A DNA stretch of 23,684 nucleotides from Dehalococcoidales bacterium (GTDB taxonomy: Bacteria > Chloroflexota > Dehalococcoidia > Dehalococcoidales > UBA2162). A program made the translations under genes and the position numbers. The stretch covers positions 1 to 23,684 of the forward strand of contig JAFGCW010000079.1 in assembly GCA_016932435.1 (NCBI GenBank). Reading direction: 5' to 3'. The notes below the pieces were generated by a model. That model did not search any database. It was not told the DNA's origin and was given only the letters and a program-made list of their open reading frames with translations. This document shows positions 6,238 through 14,572 of the stretch, piece by piece. How positions within the stretch are numbered: position 1 is the stretch's first letter; the number at the start of each line of letters is the position of its first letter.

Positions 6238-7572
6238 ATGGATTTTACCTATCAGCAGGCTCTGGATTACCTGTATAGTTTCATCGACTACGAATCAATG
6301 CCCAGGCCCCGCGACGCAGAACACTATGACCTGAGGCGTATGGATGAATTACTGGAAAGGCTGGGCAATCCTCATCTCAAAGCCAGGACCGTTCATATAG
6401 CGGGAACCAAGGGTAAAGGCAGCGTTGCTGCAATGATAGCTTCCGTCCTGACAAATTCAGGTTACCGGACGGGTCTTTACACCTCTCCGCATCTCCATAC
6501 TTTTAACGAACGTATCCGAGTGAACGGAGTACTAATAACCGATGAGGAAATAGCTACTCTGGTAAAGAAGATGCAACCGGAAGAAGAGGCGGTCGATAAG
6601 AAATCGACCTACGGGAAGCTTACGACGTTCGAGCTGATAACGGTTTTGGGATTTATGTACTTCGAAATGAAGAACGTGGATTTTCAGGTTATTGAAGTGG
6701 GACTGGGCGGCAGGTTGGACGCGACCAATGTTGTCCAGCCGGATGTCAGTGTGATCACGACAATTGGTTTCGACCACATGGAAGTCCTCGGTAACACAAT
6801 TACCGAGATAGCAACTGAGAAAGCCGGGATTATAAGGCAGAATGGTATTGTGGTGTCTTCGTCACAGGTTGATGAGGCTGATAAAGTAATAAGCGGAGTA
6901 TGTGCTCAAAAAAACGCCGAACTGATAAAGGTGGGCAGCGACGTTACCTACCAGGGTCAGGAATACGATATTAATGGACAGAAGTTAAGAGTGAATGGCA
7001 GACGAGACACATATGAATTGACCATACCGCTGATCGGCGATCACCAGCAGATAAACGGGGTAACAGCGGTAGCGACTCTTGAAGTACTCGCTGAAAAGGG
7101 ATTTGCCATCACCAAAGAAAGCATGCGTGACGGTCTGGCGAAAGTAAACTGGCCGGGACGGCTGCAGTTATTAAGTACAAAACCTTTGCTGGTGGTAGAT
7201 GGTGCTCATACTCCGGAATCAGCACGCAAAATGCGTGAATCACTTGAAAAGTATTTCACCTTCGATAAGGCGATAGTAATTATCGGCAGTTCATCAGATA
7301 AAGATATATCAGGGATAGTCGAAGAATTGACACCGTTATTCAGCAAAGCGGTTATTACCCGTTCCATTCATCCGCGGTCGATGCCCGCAGATACTATTGT
7401 AAAAGAATTCCAGAGCAGGGGAGTGGAAACTGTTGTCGTCGAGGATTTTTCTGAGGTTCTGTCAGCAGCGTTATCAATGGCAGGGGAAAATGACCTGGTT
7501 TGTGCTACCGGTTCACTTTTCATAGTCGCCGGGATTATCGAGGAAGCGAAGAGACAGGGATTATCAACATAA
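6238..7572 (+). CDS. folC: Bifunctional folylpolyglutamate synthase/dihydrofolate synthase
   Basis: This 444-residue Mur-ligase-type enzyme adds glutamate to dihydropteroate and to folates with ATP. Motifs are the P loop GTKGKGS (56-62), TSPHLHTFNERI (82-93), EVGLGGRLDATNV (153-165), GFDHMEVLGNT...EKAGII (178-199) and the C-terminal ligase-domain DGAHTPES (321-328). ATG 6238 is preferred because AGGAGG lies 11 bases upstream and the protein then begins MDFTYQQALDYL; in-frame TTG 6205 and GTG 6229 are less likely. It is first in a run with the MATE genes (22-base gap to the next start). The leader carries a promoter, an inverted repeat and a terminator-like hairpin. Confidence 0.95.
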   Translation: MDFTYQQALDYLYSFIDYESMPRPRDAEHYDLRRMDELLERLGNPHLKARTVHIAGTKGKGSVAAMIASVLTNSGYRTGLYTSPHLHTFNERIRVNGVLITDEEIATLVKKMQPEEEAVDKKSTYGKLTTFELITVLGFMYFEMKNVDFQVIEVGLGGRLDATNVVQPDVSVITTIGFDHMEVLGNTITEIATEKAGIIRQNGIVVSSSQVDEADKVISGVCAQKNAELIKVGSDVTYQGQEYDINGQKLRVNGRRDTYELTIPLIGDHQQINGVTAVATLEVLAEKGFAITKESMRDGLAKVNWPGRLQLLSTKPLLVVDGAHTPESARKMRESLEKYFTFDKAIVIIGSSSDKDISGIVEELTPLFSKAVITRSIHPRSMPADTIVKEFQSRGVETVVVEDFSEVLSAALSMAGENDLVCATGSLFIVAGIIEEAKRQGLST

Positions 7573-7594
7573 ATAAAAGAGGTGTATATCCTCA

Positions 7595-8977
7595 TTGGAT
7601 GACTCGGATAACCCGTTAGAAAACCGGTCAAAATACGATAAAGACTGGACACAGGGAAGCGTTGTCCGCAACCTGTGGTCTCTCTCCTGGCCATTGATGA
7701 TAGGGGCCAGTCTTAACCAGATAGGTCCCACTATCGATATGATATGGGTCGGCAGGCTGAGTGCCGCTGCAATCGCGGGAGTCGGCGTGGGCGGAATGGC
7801 GGTGATGATGATGAATTCGGTTCTTATGGCACTCGCAATGGGGTCGAGAGCCATCATCGCCAGATATATAGGCGCCGGAAATGAAGCAGGGGCGGTCCAC
7901 GCAGCCAGGCAGGCATATCTCGTTGCAATCATTTTTGCTTTTATCATGGTACCTGTCGGACTGTTGCTGCCAGAACCGATAATGAACCTTTTCGGAGTTG
8001 AAGACGATGTCGTTGTCGAAGGTACGAAGTACCTTCGCATTCTACTCACAGGCTCGGCAGCCATGGTTCTTTGGATGATGACGGAAAGCATAATGCAGGC
8101 TTCGGGTGATAGTATGTCGCCGATGAGAATAGCCGTTGTCTTTAGGATCGTTCATGTAGGTCTTTGCCCGATGTTGATTTTCGGATGGTGGATATTTCCG
8201 GAACTGGGGGTAAGTGGTTCGGCATTAACTAACGTAATAACCCAGGGTGTGGGTGTAGTAGTGGGGATGTGGTTTCTCTTCAGTGGCCGGAGCAGGCTGA
8301 ATATGAATTTAAAGAATGTATACTTCGATGGTGCAATGATCAAGCGTATCGTGAAGATAGGAGTCCCGGTAATTATCAGCAATATGCAGCGAAGCCTGGG
8401 CGACATAATTATAATGTGGTTTATCGTTCCCTTTGGAACCGTTGCGGTCGCATCGCACACGATATGGCAAAGAGTGATGATGTTCTCCATGATGCCGGCG
8501 ATGGGATTCGGCACTGGCGCCGGAGTACTGGCTGGCCAGAACCTGGGTGCTAACCAGCCTGACCGTGCCGAAAAAAGCGGCTGGCTGGCGGCAGGAGTCG
8601 TTCAGGGGTGGATGCTTTTTTTCGCTGTGGCGATACTGATCTGGGCGGAACAACTGATAGGTATATTCGGTCCGGAGCCTGACGTCGTGGCTCTGGGCGC
8701 CGATTTTCTCCGGATCGGGACTGCAGGTATGCTGCTGTTCGGTCTTGAACCTGTGCTGATGTCTGTATTGTCCAGTGTAGGAGATACCATTCCTCCGATG
8801 TTTGTCACGGTCGGTGCTTTCTGGATATTCCAGATTCCGCTTGCATTTGTACTATCGAAATATACCGAATTCGGTGTATATGGTGTCAGGTGGGGTATGG
8901 TTATCGGAATGATAGCCTCGGCGGTTTTTATGGGATTGTATTTCAAGACCGGCAGGTGGAAGAAGAAGCAGGTATAG
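7595..8977 (+). CDS. MATE family efflux transporter, copy 1
   Basis: This 460-residue polytopic protein matches the MATE (NorM/DinF-like) drug/cation antiporter family, with about 12 TM segments in two homologous halves. It opens with a short hydrophilic tail ending KDWTQGS, then TM1 with SLSWPLM and the conserved GPTIDMIWVGRLS. Other family segments are ESIMQASGDSMSPM, GWWIFPELGVSGSALTN and VLAGQNLGA. MATE proteins export cationic or amphipathic compounds using H+ or Na+ gradients; the substrate cannot be told. The start is TTG 7595 with AGAGGTG about 10 bases upstream; no in-frame ATG is available near it. It is the first of three tandem paralogues and lies 22 bases after folC. Confidence 0.92.
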   Translation: MDDSDNPLENRSKYDKDWTQGSVVRNLWSLSWPLMIGASLNQIGPTIDMIWVGRLSAAAIAGVGVGGMAVMMMNSVLMALAMGSRAIIARYIGAGNEAGAVHAARQAYLVAIIFAFIMVPVGLLLPEPIMNLFGVEDDVVVEGTKYLRILLTGSAAMVLWMMTESIMQASGDSMSPMRIAVVFRIVHVGLCPMLIFGWWIFPELGVSGSALTNVITQGVGVVVGMWFLFSGRSRLNMNLKNVYFDGAMIKRIVKIGVPVIISNMQRSLGDIIIMWFIVPFGTVAVASHTIWQRVMMFSMMPAMGFGTGAGVLAGQNLGANQPDRAEKSGWLAAGVVQGWMLFFAVAILIWAEQLIGIFGPEPDVVALGADFLRIGTAGMLLFGLEPVLMSVLSSVGDTIPPMFVTVGAFWIFQIPLAFVLSKYTEFGVYGVRWGMVIGMIASAVFMGLYFKTGRWKKKQV

Positions 8978-9051
8978 CAGCCGATATTCCATTGTCTGCA
9001 GGATTTCCACATTATTAGTAAGCAAGCATGTTCTCAAGGAAGGAGTAACTT

Positions 9052-10461
9052 ACGAAAGACTACGATGATATAGATATAAAAGAGACTTCAAAGGATTTCC
9101 AATATACCGGCGGCAGGTTCGACAGGGACTGGACCCAGGGTGGAATATTGAAGAACCTGCTGTCTCTCTCCTGGCCGATGGTCGTTACCAACACAATCAT
9201 GATGTTGGGTCCTACCATCGACATGATATGGGTAGGAAAACTTGGCCAGGCGGCTATCGCTGGTGTCGGCGTTTCCGGAATGGCGGTGATGCTGCTTAAC
9301 TCAATGATGATGGGACTGGCGCAGGGAATGCGAGCCGTAATTGCCCGGTTCGTTGGCGCGCGGGATTTCGATGGTGCCAGTCATGCTGCCCGTCAGGCTT
9401 TTGCCATATGTGCCGTTTTTTCATTCGTAATGGCGATAATCGGTATGTTCTGTGCAGAAGGAATATTGGTACTGCTGGGACTCGAAGCCGATGTAGTCGC
9501 AGAAGGTGCAGTGTATCTGCGGATCCTGTTTGTTGCTTCAGTATCTATGTCTTTTAGAATGCTTATCGAGAGCATCATGCAGGCCTCGGGTGATACAGTC
9601 AGTCCGATGAAGATGACGATTGGTTTCAGGATTATCCATGTCATACTTTGTCCCTTCCTTATTTTTGGCTGGTGGATTTTTCCTGAAATGGGAGTCAGTG
9701 GTGCTGCCCTGACCAATGTGATAGCACAGAGTATCGGAACGGCAATCGGTATATGGTATCTTTTCACCGGCCGTACCAGGATTAAAGTGTCTTTTAAGGA
9801 TTTCAAACTCGATTTTACAATGATATGGCGAATTGTCAGGATCGGGATACCGGCGCTTGTTTCCGGTCTGCAAAGAAATGCTACCCAGATGATAATAATG
9901 TGGTTCGTCGTTCCTTTCGGGACGGCGGCGGTGGCAGCCCATTCACTGAACCAGAGGATAGAGATAATGATGCTGATGCCTACCTTCGCGCTCGGAATGG
10001 CAAGCGGCGTACTGGCAGGACAGAATCTCGGTGCCGGGAAACCGGACAGGGCGGCGAAAAGCAGCTGGATGGCAGTAGCCCTGGTTGAAGGTATTATGAT
10101 CGTTTTATGTTTGGTGCTTGTATTCACGGCTGAATATATAGTGCAGATTTTTACTACCGAACCGGAAGTGATAAAAATCGGCGCGACGTACCTGAGAATC
10201 GGCATACTGGGCTATATCTTACTAGGTTTCGTAGCAGTGCTGATGAATTCACTATCCGGTTCAGGTGATACTTTGCCGCCGATGATAGTAGCTATGTCTA
10301 CGGTCATGGTCGTGACATTACCGATGGCCTTTTTCCTTTCTAAGTATACCTCTCTCGGTGTTTATGGAGTCAGATGGGCAATGGCGGCTGAAATGGTTGT
10401 CCAGGCGATTATATTCACTATATATTTCCGAACGGGAAAATGGAAAACTAAGTATGTGTAG
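9052..10461 (+). CDS. MATE family efflux transporter, copy 2, apparent ACG start
   Basis: This MATE transporter is about 469 residues if it starts at ACG 9052, or 437 if it starts at TTG 9148. From 9052 the frame reads KDYDDIDIKETS and then GGRFDRDWTQGGILKNLLSLSWPMV. The tail matches the KDWTQGS...NLWSLSWP opening of both neighbouring paralogues, so this upstream region is almost certainly coding. No ATG, GTG or TTG exists between the stop at 9046-9048 and 9148. AAGGAAGGAG (9036-9045) sits 6 bases before the ACG, an ideal ribosome site. The gene is therefore either initiated at ACG or carries an ATG-to-ACG change; TTG 9148 would lose the conserved DWTQG and part of TM1. It is the middle copy of the tandem set. 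Confidence 0.85.
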   Translation, partial: TKDYDDIDIKETSKDFQYTGGRFDRDWTQGGILKNLLSLSWPMVVTNTIMMLGPTIDMIWVGKLGQAAIAGVGVSGMAVMLLNSMMMGLAQGMRAVIARFVGARDFDGASHAARQAFAICAVFSFVMAIIGMFCAEGILVLLGLEADVVAEGAVYLRILFVASVSMSFRMLIESIMQASGDTVSPMKMTIGFRIIHVILCPFLIFGWWIFPEMGVSGAALTNVIAQSIGTAIGIWYLFTGRTRIKVSFKDFKLDFTMIWRIVRIGIPALVSGLQRNATQMIIMWFVVPFGTAAVAAHSLNQRIEIMMLMPTFALGMASGVLAGQNLGAGKPDRAAKSSWMAVALVEGIMIVLCLVLVFTAEYIVQIFTTEPEVIKIGATYLRIGILGYILLGFVAVLMNSLSGSGDTLPPMIVAMSTVMVVTLPMAFFLSKYTSLGVYGVRWAMAAEMVVQAIIFTIYFRTGKWKTKYV

Positions 10462-10514
10462 AGAAAGTACGGCTGATTTTGGATTTATCAGGCAGGATGG
10501 AGTAACCTAAATAT

Positions 10515-11903
10515 ATGGATAACGAAAAGGATGGTGCCCGGTTCGGGGGAAGTAGAGCCGATAAAGACTGGACTCAAGGCAGTATAATACGCAATCTCTG
10601 GTCTCTATCGTGGCCGATGGTTATCACCAACAGTATTATGATGCTGGGTCCTACCATAGACATGATATGGGTTGGTAAACTTGGTTCCGCATCGGTTGCC
10701 GGAGTCGGTGTTTCGGGAATGGCGGTGATGATGGTTGGCGGGGCGATGATGGGACTTGCAATGGGGATGAGAGCAGTGATCGCCCGTTATATTGGCTCCG
10801 GGGATAACCGCGGTGCCGTTCATGCAGCCCGGCAGGGTTTCACCATAAGCGCCAGTTTCGCTACCGTTATGGCATTGATCGGAATTTTCCTGGCAGAGAA
10901 GATATTGCTTCTCTTCGGACTAGAACCCGAGGTTGTATCAGAAGGCGCAGCGTATATGCGTATCCTGTTCATCGGTATGATAGCAATGTCGTTCCGTACG
11001 ATAGCCGAGGGTATTATGCAGGCCTCGGGTGATACCATCAGTCCGATGAAGGTTACCATCGGTTTCAGGATTTTTCACATTGCTCTATGCCCGTTCCTCG
11101 TTTTCGGTTGGTGGATATTCCCGAAAATGGGAGTCAGCGGCGCGGCGGTAACGAATGTAGCTTCTCAGAGTATTGGTACCGCTATTTGCCTGTGGTTCCT
11201 TTTCAGCGGTCGTACCCGACTGAAACTGGATATGAAGGATTTCCGCATTGATTTACCGATGATATGGCGAATTGTCAGAATTGGATTTCCGGCGATGATG
11301 TCAGGTCTGCAGCGGAATCTCAGCCAGTTTTTCGTCATGTACCTGGTAGCGCCTTTCGGTACGGCGGCTGTTGCGTCCCATACCATTAACCAGCGAGTAG
11401 AAATGATAATGATGATGCCGGCAATGGCTTTCGGAATGACAAGCGGGGTACTGATGGGACAGAACCTTGGGGCAGGCAAACCGGACAGGGCGGAGAAAAG
11501 CACATGGTTTGCCATAGGGATGGTGGAAGTATGGGTTGTCATTGCTTCCCTGATACTACTGATATGGGCAGAAAATATTGTCAGTATATTCAATTCGGAA
11601 CCTGCCGTAGTTGAAACGGCGTCAATGTTCCTTCGTATTGCGGCGGCGGGTTATTTTGTACTGGGATTCCAGGCAGTAACGATGAATGCCCTAGCCGGAG
11701 CCGGTGATAATATACCCTCAATGATCACGAATATTTTTGCGATCTGGTTTGTCTCGATGCCGCTGGCGTTCTTCCTGCCGAAATGGATACCGGAACTCGG
11801 TGTGTACGGCGTGAGATGGGGAATGGTTGCCGGTGTGGTAATACCGGCGATTATCCTGACGATCTATTTCAGGAGGGGACGCTGGAAAAAGAGGCAAGTG
11901 TAA
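10515..11903 (+). CDS. MATE family efflux transporter, copy 3
   Basis: This 462-residue MATE protein begins with ATG 10515; GGAG lies about 12 bases upstream. It has the same hydrophilic tail ending DKDWTQGS, then NLWSLSWPMV, GPTIDMIWVGKLG, EGIMQASGDTISPMKVTIGFRI, GWWIFPKMGVSGAAVTNV and VLMGQNLGAGKPDRAEKS. By eye it is closer to copy 2 than to copy 1 (shared ITNSIMMLGPTIDMIWVGKLG-type and AGKPDRA segments), which suggests a more recent duplication of copies 2 and 3. The leader shares a GGAGTAAC element with the copy-2 leader. It is the last gene of the folC-MATE run and converges on the SWIM gene. Confidence 0.93.
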   Translation: MDNEKDGARFGGSRADKDWTQGSIIRNLWSLSWPMVITNSIMMLGPTIDMIWVGKLGSASVAGVGVSGMAVMMVGGAMMGLAMGMRAVIARYIGSGDNRGAVHAARQGFTISASFATVMALIGIFLAEKILLLFGLEPEVVSEGAAYMRILFIGMIAMSFRTIAEGIMQASGDTISPMKVTIGFRIFHIALCPFLVFGWWIFPKMGVSGAAVTNVASQSIGTAICLWFLFSGRTRLKLDMKDFRIDLPMIWRIVRIGFPAMMSGLQRNLSQFFVMYLVAPFGTAAVASHTINQRVEMIMMMPAMAFGMTSGVLMGQNLGAGKPDRAEKSTWFAIGMVEVWVVIASLILLIWAENIVSIFNSEPAVVETASMFLRIAAAGYFVLGFQAVTMNALAGAGDNIPSMITNIFAIWFVSMPLAFFLPKWIPELGVYGVRWGMVAGVVIPAIILTIYFRRGRWKKRQV

Positions 11904-11922
11904 AACTCAAGAAAAATATTAC

Positions 11923-11947
11923 CGAGGGTACAGGGAAAAATCCCTCG
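11923..11947. terminator. Weak hairpin between convergent MATE copy 3 and SWIM genes
   Basis: CGAGGG (11923-11928) pairs with CCCTCG (11942-11947) around a 13-base loop. There is no clear T tract on either side, so terminator function is uncertain. Confidence 0.28.
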
Positions 11948-11973
11948 ATGATTGAATTACTCTAAGCGTGAAT

Positions 11974-12237
11974 TTACGGTACCAGGTCAAACTGCGTAGT
12001 GAGAGCCTCCTCCGGAAGCATACTGGTGAGAATTTTCTCAAGAGCCATTGTATGGCTGCAGGTTTCCCAGGTCGAGAAGAAGTGACAGGTGCAGTGCCAG
12101 GTGCCATCACGATATGAAATCTCGTAACTGTCGTTTTCTCCGCGAAAACTGACCGTGAGTTCGGAGAAGGTGATTCTGTCTTGTTCCTCGGCATACCGTT
12201 TGGCTTTTTCGATTTTGCCTATCAGGCTTGACTGCAT
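11974..12237 (-). CDS. Stand-alone SWIM zinc-finger protein
   Basis: This 87-residue protein carries a SWIM zinc-finger signature, CxC-x8-CxH (Cys49, Cys51, Cys60, His62, with WHCTCHFF and ETCSHT). An N-terminal helix (KIEKAKRYAEE) and a beta region come before it. SWIM domains bind zinc and usually take part in DNA or protein contacts, often fused to SNF2 ATPases or transposases; here the domain is alone. The start ATG 12237 has a strong AGGAGGTG site upstream. Its leader includes a hairpin with a U tract that looks like a terminator. No partner gene is adjacent on this strand. Confidence 0.82.
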   Translation of the reverse strand: MQSSLIGKIEKAKRYAEEQDRITFSELTVSFRGENDSYEISYRDGTWHCTCHFFSTWETCSHTMALEKILTSMLPEEALTTQFDLVP

Positions 12238-12256
12238 TGACGCACCTCCTTATAAA

Positions 12257-12286
12257 TAAAAAACGCCGACTATATTAGTCCGGCGT
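12257..12286 (-). terminator. Terminator/attenuator in the leader of the SWIM gene
   Basis: On the minus strand a GC-rich stem (TAGTCCGGCGT 12276-12286 against ACGCCGACTA 12263-12272 on the plus strand, one bulge, 3-base loop) is followed by TTTTTT. It ends about 10 bases before the ribosome site of the SWIM gene. No minus-strand gene lies upstream to be terminated, so it most likely conditions expression of the SWIM gene itself. Confidence 0.55.
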
Positions 12287-12364
12287 ATGTCTTCATCCCA
12301 GTTTCAACAATCGTTTTCAGTATCATCCTAATCCATACCCATATGAGCATCCTGAAGTAATATT

Positions 12365-12393
12365 ATTCTACTCCTTTTTTTACCGAAAGTCCA
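12365..12393 (-). promoter_or_regulatory. Putative promoter for the SWIM gene
   Basis: On the minus strand TGGACT, a 17-base spacer and TAGAAT. The resulting leader of about 120 bases would contain the terminator-like hairpin. Confidence 0.4.
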
Positions 12394-12465
12394 GAAAAGT
12401 CTATACAGAAAATTTGGAATATTAGCATCGCTTTTGTCTCTTAACATCTCTCTTTTAGAAATCGA

Positions 12466-12494
12466 TTGTCTCGATTATTATGTTCCTGTAGAAT
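12466..12494 (+). promoter_or_regulatory. Promoter for dtd
   Basis: TTGTCT (12466-12471), a 17-base spacer and TAGAAT (12489-12494) lie just before the GGGAGGA ribosome site. This supports the TTG 12515 start of dtd and argues against the longer frame from 12434. Confidence 0.5.
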
Positions 12495-12514
12495 GTTGGA
12501 TACGGGAGGAAAGA

Positions 12515-12979
12515 TTGAAAGTTCTACTGCAGCGTGTGACCGACGCTTCGGTGACTGTCGATGGCGAAGTAGTCGGTAGTATAGGGCAGGGGCTGGTTGC
12601 ATTCGTCGGGGTCGCCGAGGGTGATTTTGAAACGGACATTGATTACCTCGTACCGAAGATGAAAGGTCTCCGGATATTCCCTGATGAAGAAGGAAGGTTT
12701 AATATTTCAGTTGCCGATATCGGCGGCGAACTACTGGTTATCAGCCAGTTCACGCTTCTCGCCGATACAAGGAAAGGCAAGCGTCCCAGCTTCACCGGAG
12801 CGGCATCGCCGGAACAGGCTGAACTCCTGTTCGAAAAATTCGTTGAAAAAACTCGGGCTACCGGACTGAGGGTCGAAACCGGACGTTTTCAGCAATACAT
12901 GCAGGTTGAGATCCATAACGACGGACCTGTAACGATAATGCTGGACAGCCGGGATAGATTGCGAAGCAGGCGTGAATAA
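12515..12979 (+). CDS. dtd: D-aminoacyl-tRNA deacylase
   Basis: This 154-residue enzyme hydrolyses D-aminoacyl (and mischarged glycyl) tRNA, proofreading chirality in translation. It shows the typical MKVLLQRVTDASVTVDGEVVG opening split by strands, the SQFTLLAD motif (family SQFTL) and the C-terminal NDGPVTIML segment with the cross-subunit Gly-cisPro element. TTG 12515 gives the normal N terminus and has GGAGG 5 bases upstream; 27 extra in-frame residues from 12434 have no family match and lie over the promoter. Its last 8 bases overlap the following methyltransferase gene, so the two are cotranslated. Confidence 0.95.
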   Translation: MKVLLQRVTDASVTVDGEVVGSIGQGLVAFVGVAEGDFETDIDYLVPKMKGLRIFPDEEGRFNISVADIGGELLVISQFTLLADTRKGKRPSFTGAASPEQAELLFEKFVEKTRATGLRVETGRFQQYMQVEIHNDGPVTIMLDSRDRLRSRRE

Positions 12980-13631
12980 TAGTCGATCGAACTGGGACTC
13001 TCACTGGGGTGAGGAATCCCTGAGGAGATACTGGCAGGAACCGGCAGGTGAGATCATCAGGTTAAGGGACTCACTGGACAGGCAGACGATACGGGATGTT
13101 CTCGACCTGGGGTGCGGTATCGGTCGGCATGCGATATTATTCGCGGAATCAGGTTTCACAGTAACGGCGGTAGACGATTCACAGAATGCTCTGGATATAC
13201 TCAGAGAGAAAGCGTCTGAAAGACAGGTAACTATTACCTGTATCAAGGGTTCTTATACCGAAGATATTATCTCCGATAACTCATTCGATTTCGTTATTGC
13301 GTATAACGTTCTTTATCACGGATATAAGGGAGATTTTGACAGGAGTATACAGATTGTTTACCGGTATCTCAGACCGGGAGGAGTATTCTTTTTTACCTGC
13401 CCCACACGGCAGGATGATAAATACGGTAATGGCGAAAAGGTGGCTGAGAATACATATAAATCACTTAACAGTGTCCATCCCGGAGATATTCATTATTTTG
13501 CCGACGAGGACGATATTGCCTATTTCCTGCGGGAGTTTCCCGGATATGCATTCGACAGGGAAGAACACAACTGGAATAACGAGGGTACCAGGCAATTCAG
13601 CTCAAGCTGGCATATATTGGCGAATAAGTAA
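12972..13631 (+). CDS. Class I SAM-dependent methyltransferase
   Basis: This 219-residue protein has the SAM-binding motif I VLDLGCGIGRHAILFA (about 43-58), the acidic AVDDS after strand 2, and a FDFVIAYNVLYHG motif-IV region. The C-terminal segment YGNGEKVAENTYKS...GDIHYF resembles that of the methyltransferase at 19506 (GQGNEVEKNTFE...AHYYTE), so both belong to one subfamily, loosely TehB-like. The acceptor is not known. The start is GTG 12972, which overlaps the end of dtd by 8 bases. No other downstream gene is tightly linked; the SnoaL-like cluster has its own promoter. Confidence 0.85.
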   Translation: MNNSRSNWDSHWGEESLRRYWQEPAGEIIRLRDSLDRQTIRDVLDLGCGIGRHAILFAESGFTVTAVDDSQNALDILREKASERQVTITCIKGSYTEDIISDNSFDFVIAYNVLYHGYKGDFDRSIQIVYRYLRPGGVFFFTCPTRQDDKYGNGEKVAENTYKSLNSVHPGDIHYFADEDDIAYFLREFPGYAFDREEHNWNNEGTRQFSSSWHILANK

Positions 13632-13648
13632 GAACCTGTTGGAATAAC

Positions 13649-13677
13649 TTCAATTTATTGTCTTGTTCTGCTATAGT
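13649..13677 (+). promoter_or_regulatory. Promoter for the SnoaL-cupin-SnoaL cluster
   Basis: TTCAAT (13649-13654), a 17-base spacer and TATAGT (13672-13677). The stretch 13665-13686, including GTTCTGC before the -10 and TCCACT after it, matches the fur promoter region in 19 of 22 bases. Confidence 0.5.
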
Positions 13678-13741
13678 ATATCCACTTTACTGAAGACGGT
13701 AGAATTCCTCATCGAACATAAAAAAATACTGGAGGGAATAT

Positions 13742-14488
13742 ATGTCCGAGAAGACTGTAGAAGAAAGAATAGAAGCATTTGAAAGTCAGCTTAAACAACA
13801 GTCCGAATACATTGAAGCCCTGGAAAAGAAACTGACAAAGCTCGACGATATCGAGGCTATTAAACGATTGCAGAAGGCGTATGGCTACTATGTCGAACAC
13901 TGGATGTATGAAGAGATAATAGACTGCTTTTCTGACGGATCGGGAGTGTATTTGAACTGGATAGAGGGCGTCTGGAAGGGTAAGGAAGGAGTAAGGAGAT
14001 ATTTTACGCACGGCGGTAAAGCTACTCCGACGCCGTCCGGTTTTTCACACCAGCTTATGCCTACCAGCGGACTAATAACGGTCACTCCTGATGGCTTGAC
14101 TGCGAAAGGTCGATGGTACGGATTCGGAGCTATCTTTAACTCGGACGAAGGAAAAGTGGAGAAAGCCGAGTTCACCAGCGGTATCTATGAAGTGAACTAC
14201 GTAAAAGAAGACGGTGTCTGGAAGATACGCTCGTTCGACTGGGTGATACCCTATGTCGTGAGAATAAATGAAATGTGCGAAGGACCGGAGATTCGCAGCC
14301 GTCGAATCATTAATGGTGCCGGAGAGGGCGGAGCCTTCATTCCTGATCCGGATACTCTGCTGGATGAGAAGGACCTGCGCTATGTTTCAGGCTATGTGTT
14401 CCCCTTCCACTATCCACATCCGGTTACAGGGAAAAAGACATCCGAAGAAAAACGTAACGCCCAGCTTAAACCTCTAAAACTGGAATGA
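13742..14488 (+). CDS. SnoaL-like (NTF2-fold) protein with N-terminal coiled coil, copy 1
   Basis: This 248-residue protein begins with a coiled-coil helix (about 5-35, heptad-like EAFESQLKQQSEYIEALEKKLTKL not interrupted by proline). An NTF2/SnoaL-like alpha+beta domain follows (about 36-175, starting DDIEAIKRLQKAYGYYVEHW and including AKGRWYGFGA and DGVWKIRSFDW). It ends in a proline- and histidine-containing tail PFHYPHPVTGKK (from 221). SnoaL-like domains include polyketide cyclases, dehydratases and isomerases of small ligands; the reaction here is unknown. The ATG has GGAGGG upstream. It is the first gene of a three-gene cluster with a cupin and a paralogue. Confidence 0.82.
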   Translation: MSEKTVEERIEAFESQLKQQSEYIEALEKKLTKLDDIEAIKRLQKAYGYYVEHWMYEEIIDCFSDGSGVYLNWIEGVWKGKEGVRRYFTHGGKATPTPSGFSHQLMPTSGLITVTPDGLTAKGRWYGFGAIFNSDEGKVEKAEFTSGIYEVNYVKEDGVWKIRSFDWVIPYVVRINEMCEGPEIRSRRIINGAGEGGAFIPDPDTLLDEKDLRYVSGYVFPFHYPHPVTGKKTSEEKRNAQLKPLKLE

Positions 14489-14572
14489 GAGTTATAAAAT
14501 TATCCAGTACCAGGGTCATCAGGTGCATTTTATGAATTACACATTCCGGATCGAGGAAAAGGAGCATGTAAT

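Noticed and set aside
12434..12514. 27-residue N-terminal extension of dtd
   Set aside because: It covers the promoter at 12466-12494 and has no family match; TTG 12515 has a good ribosome site.
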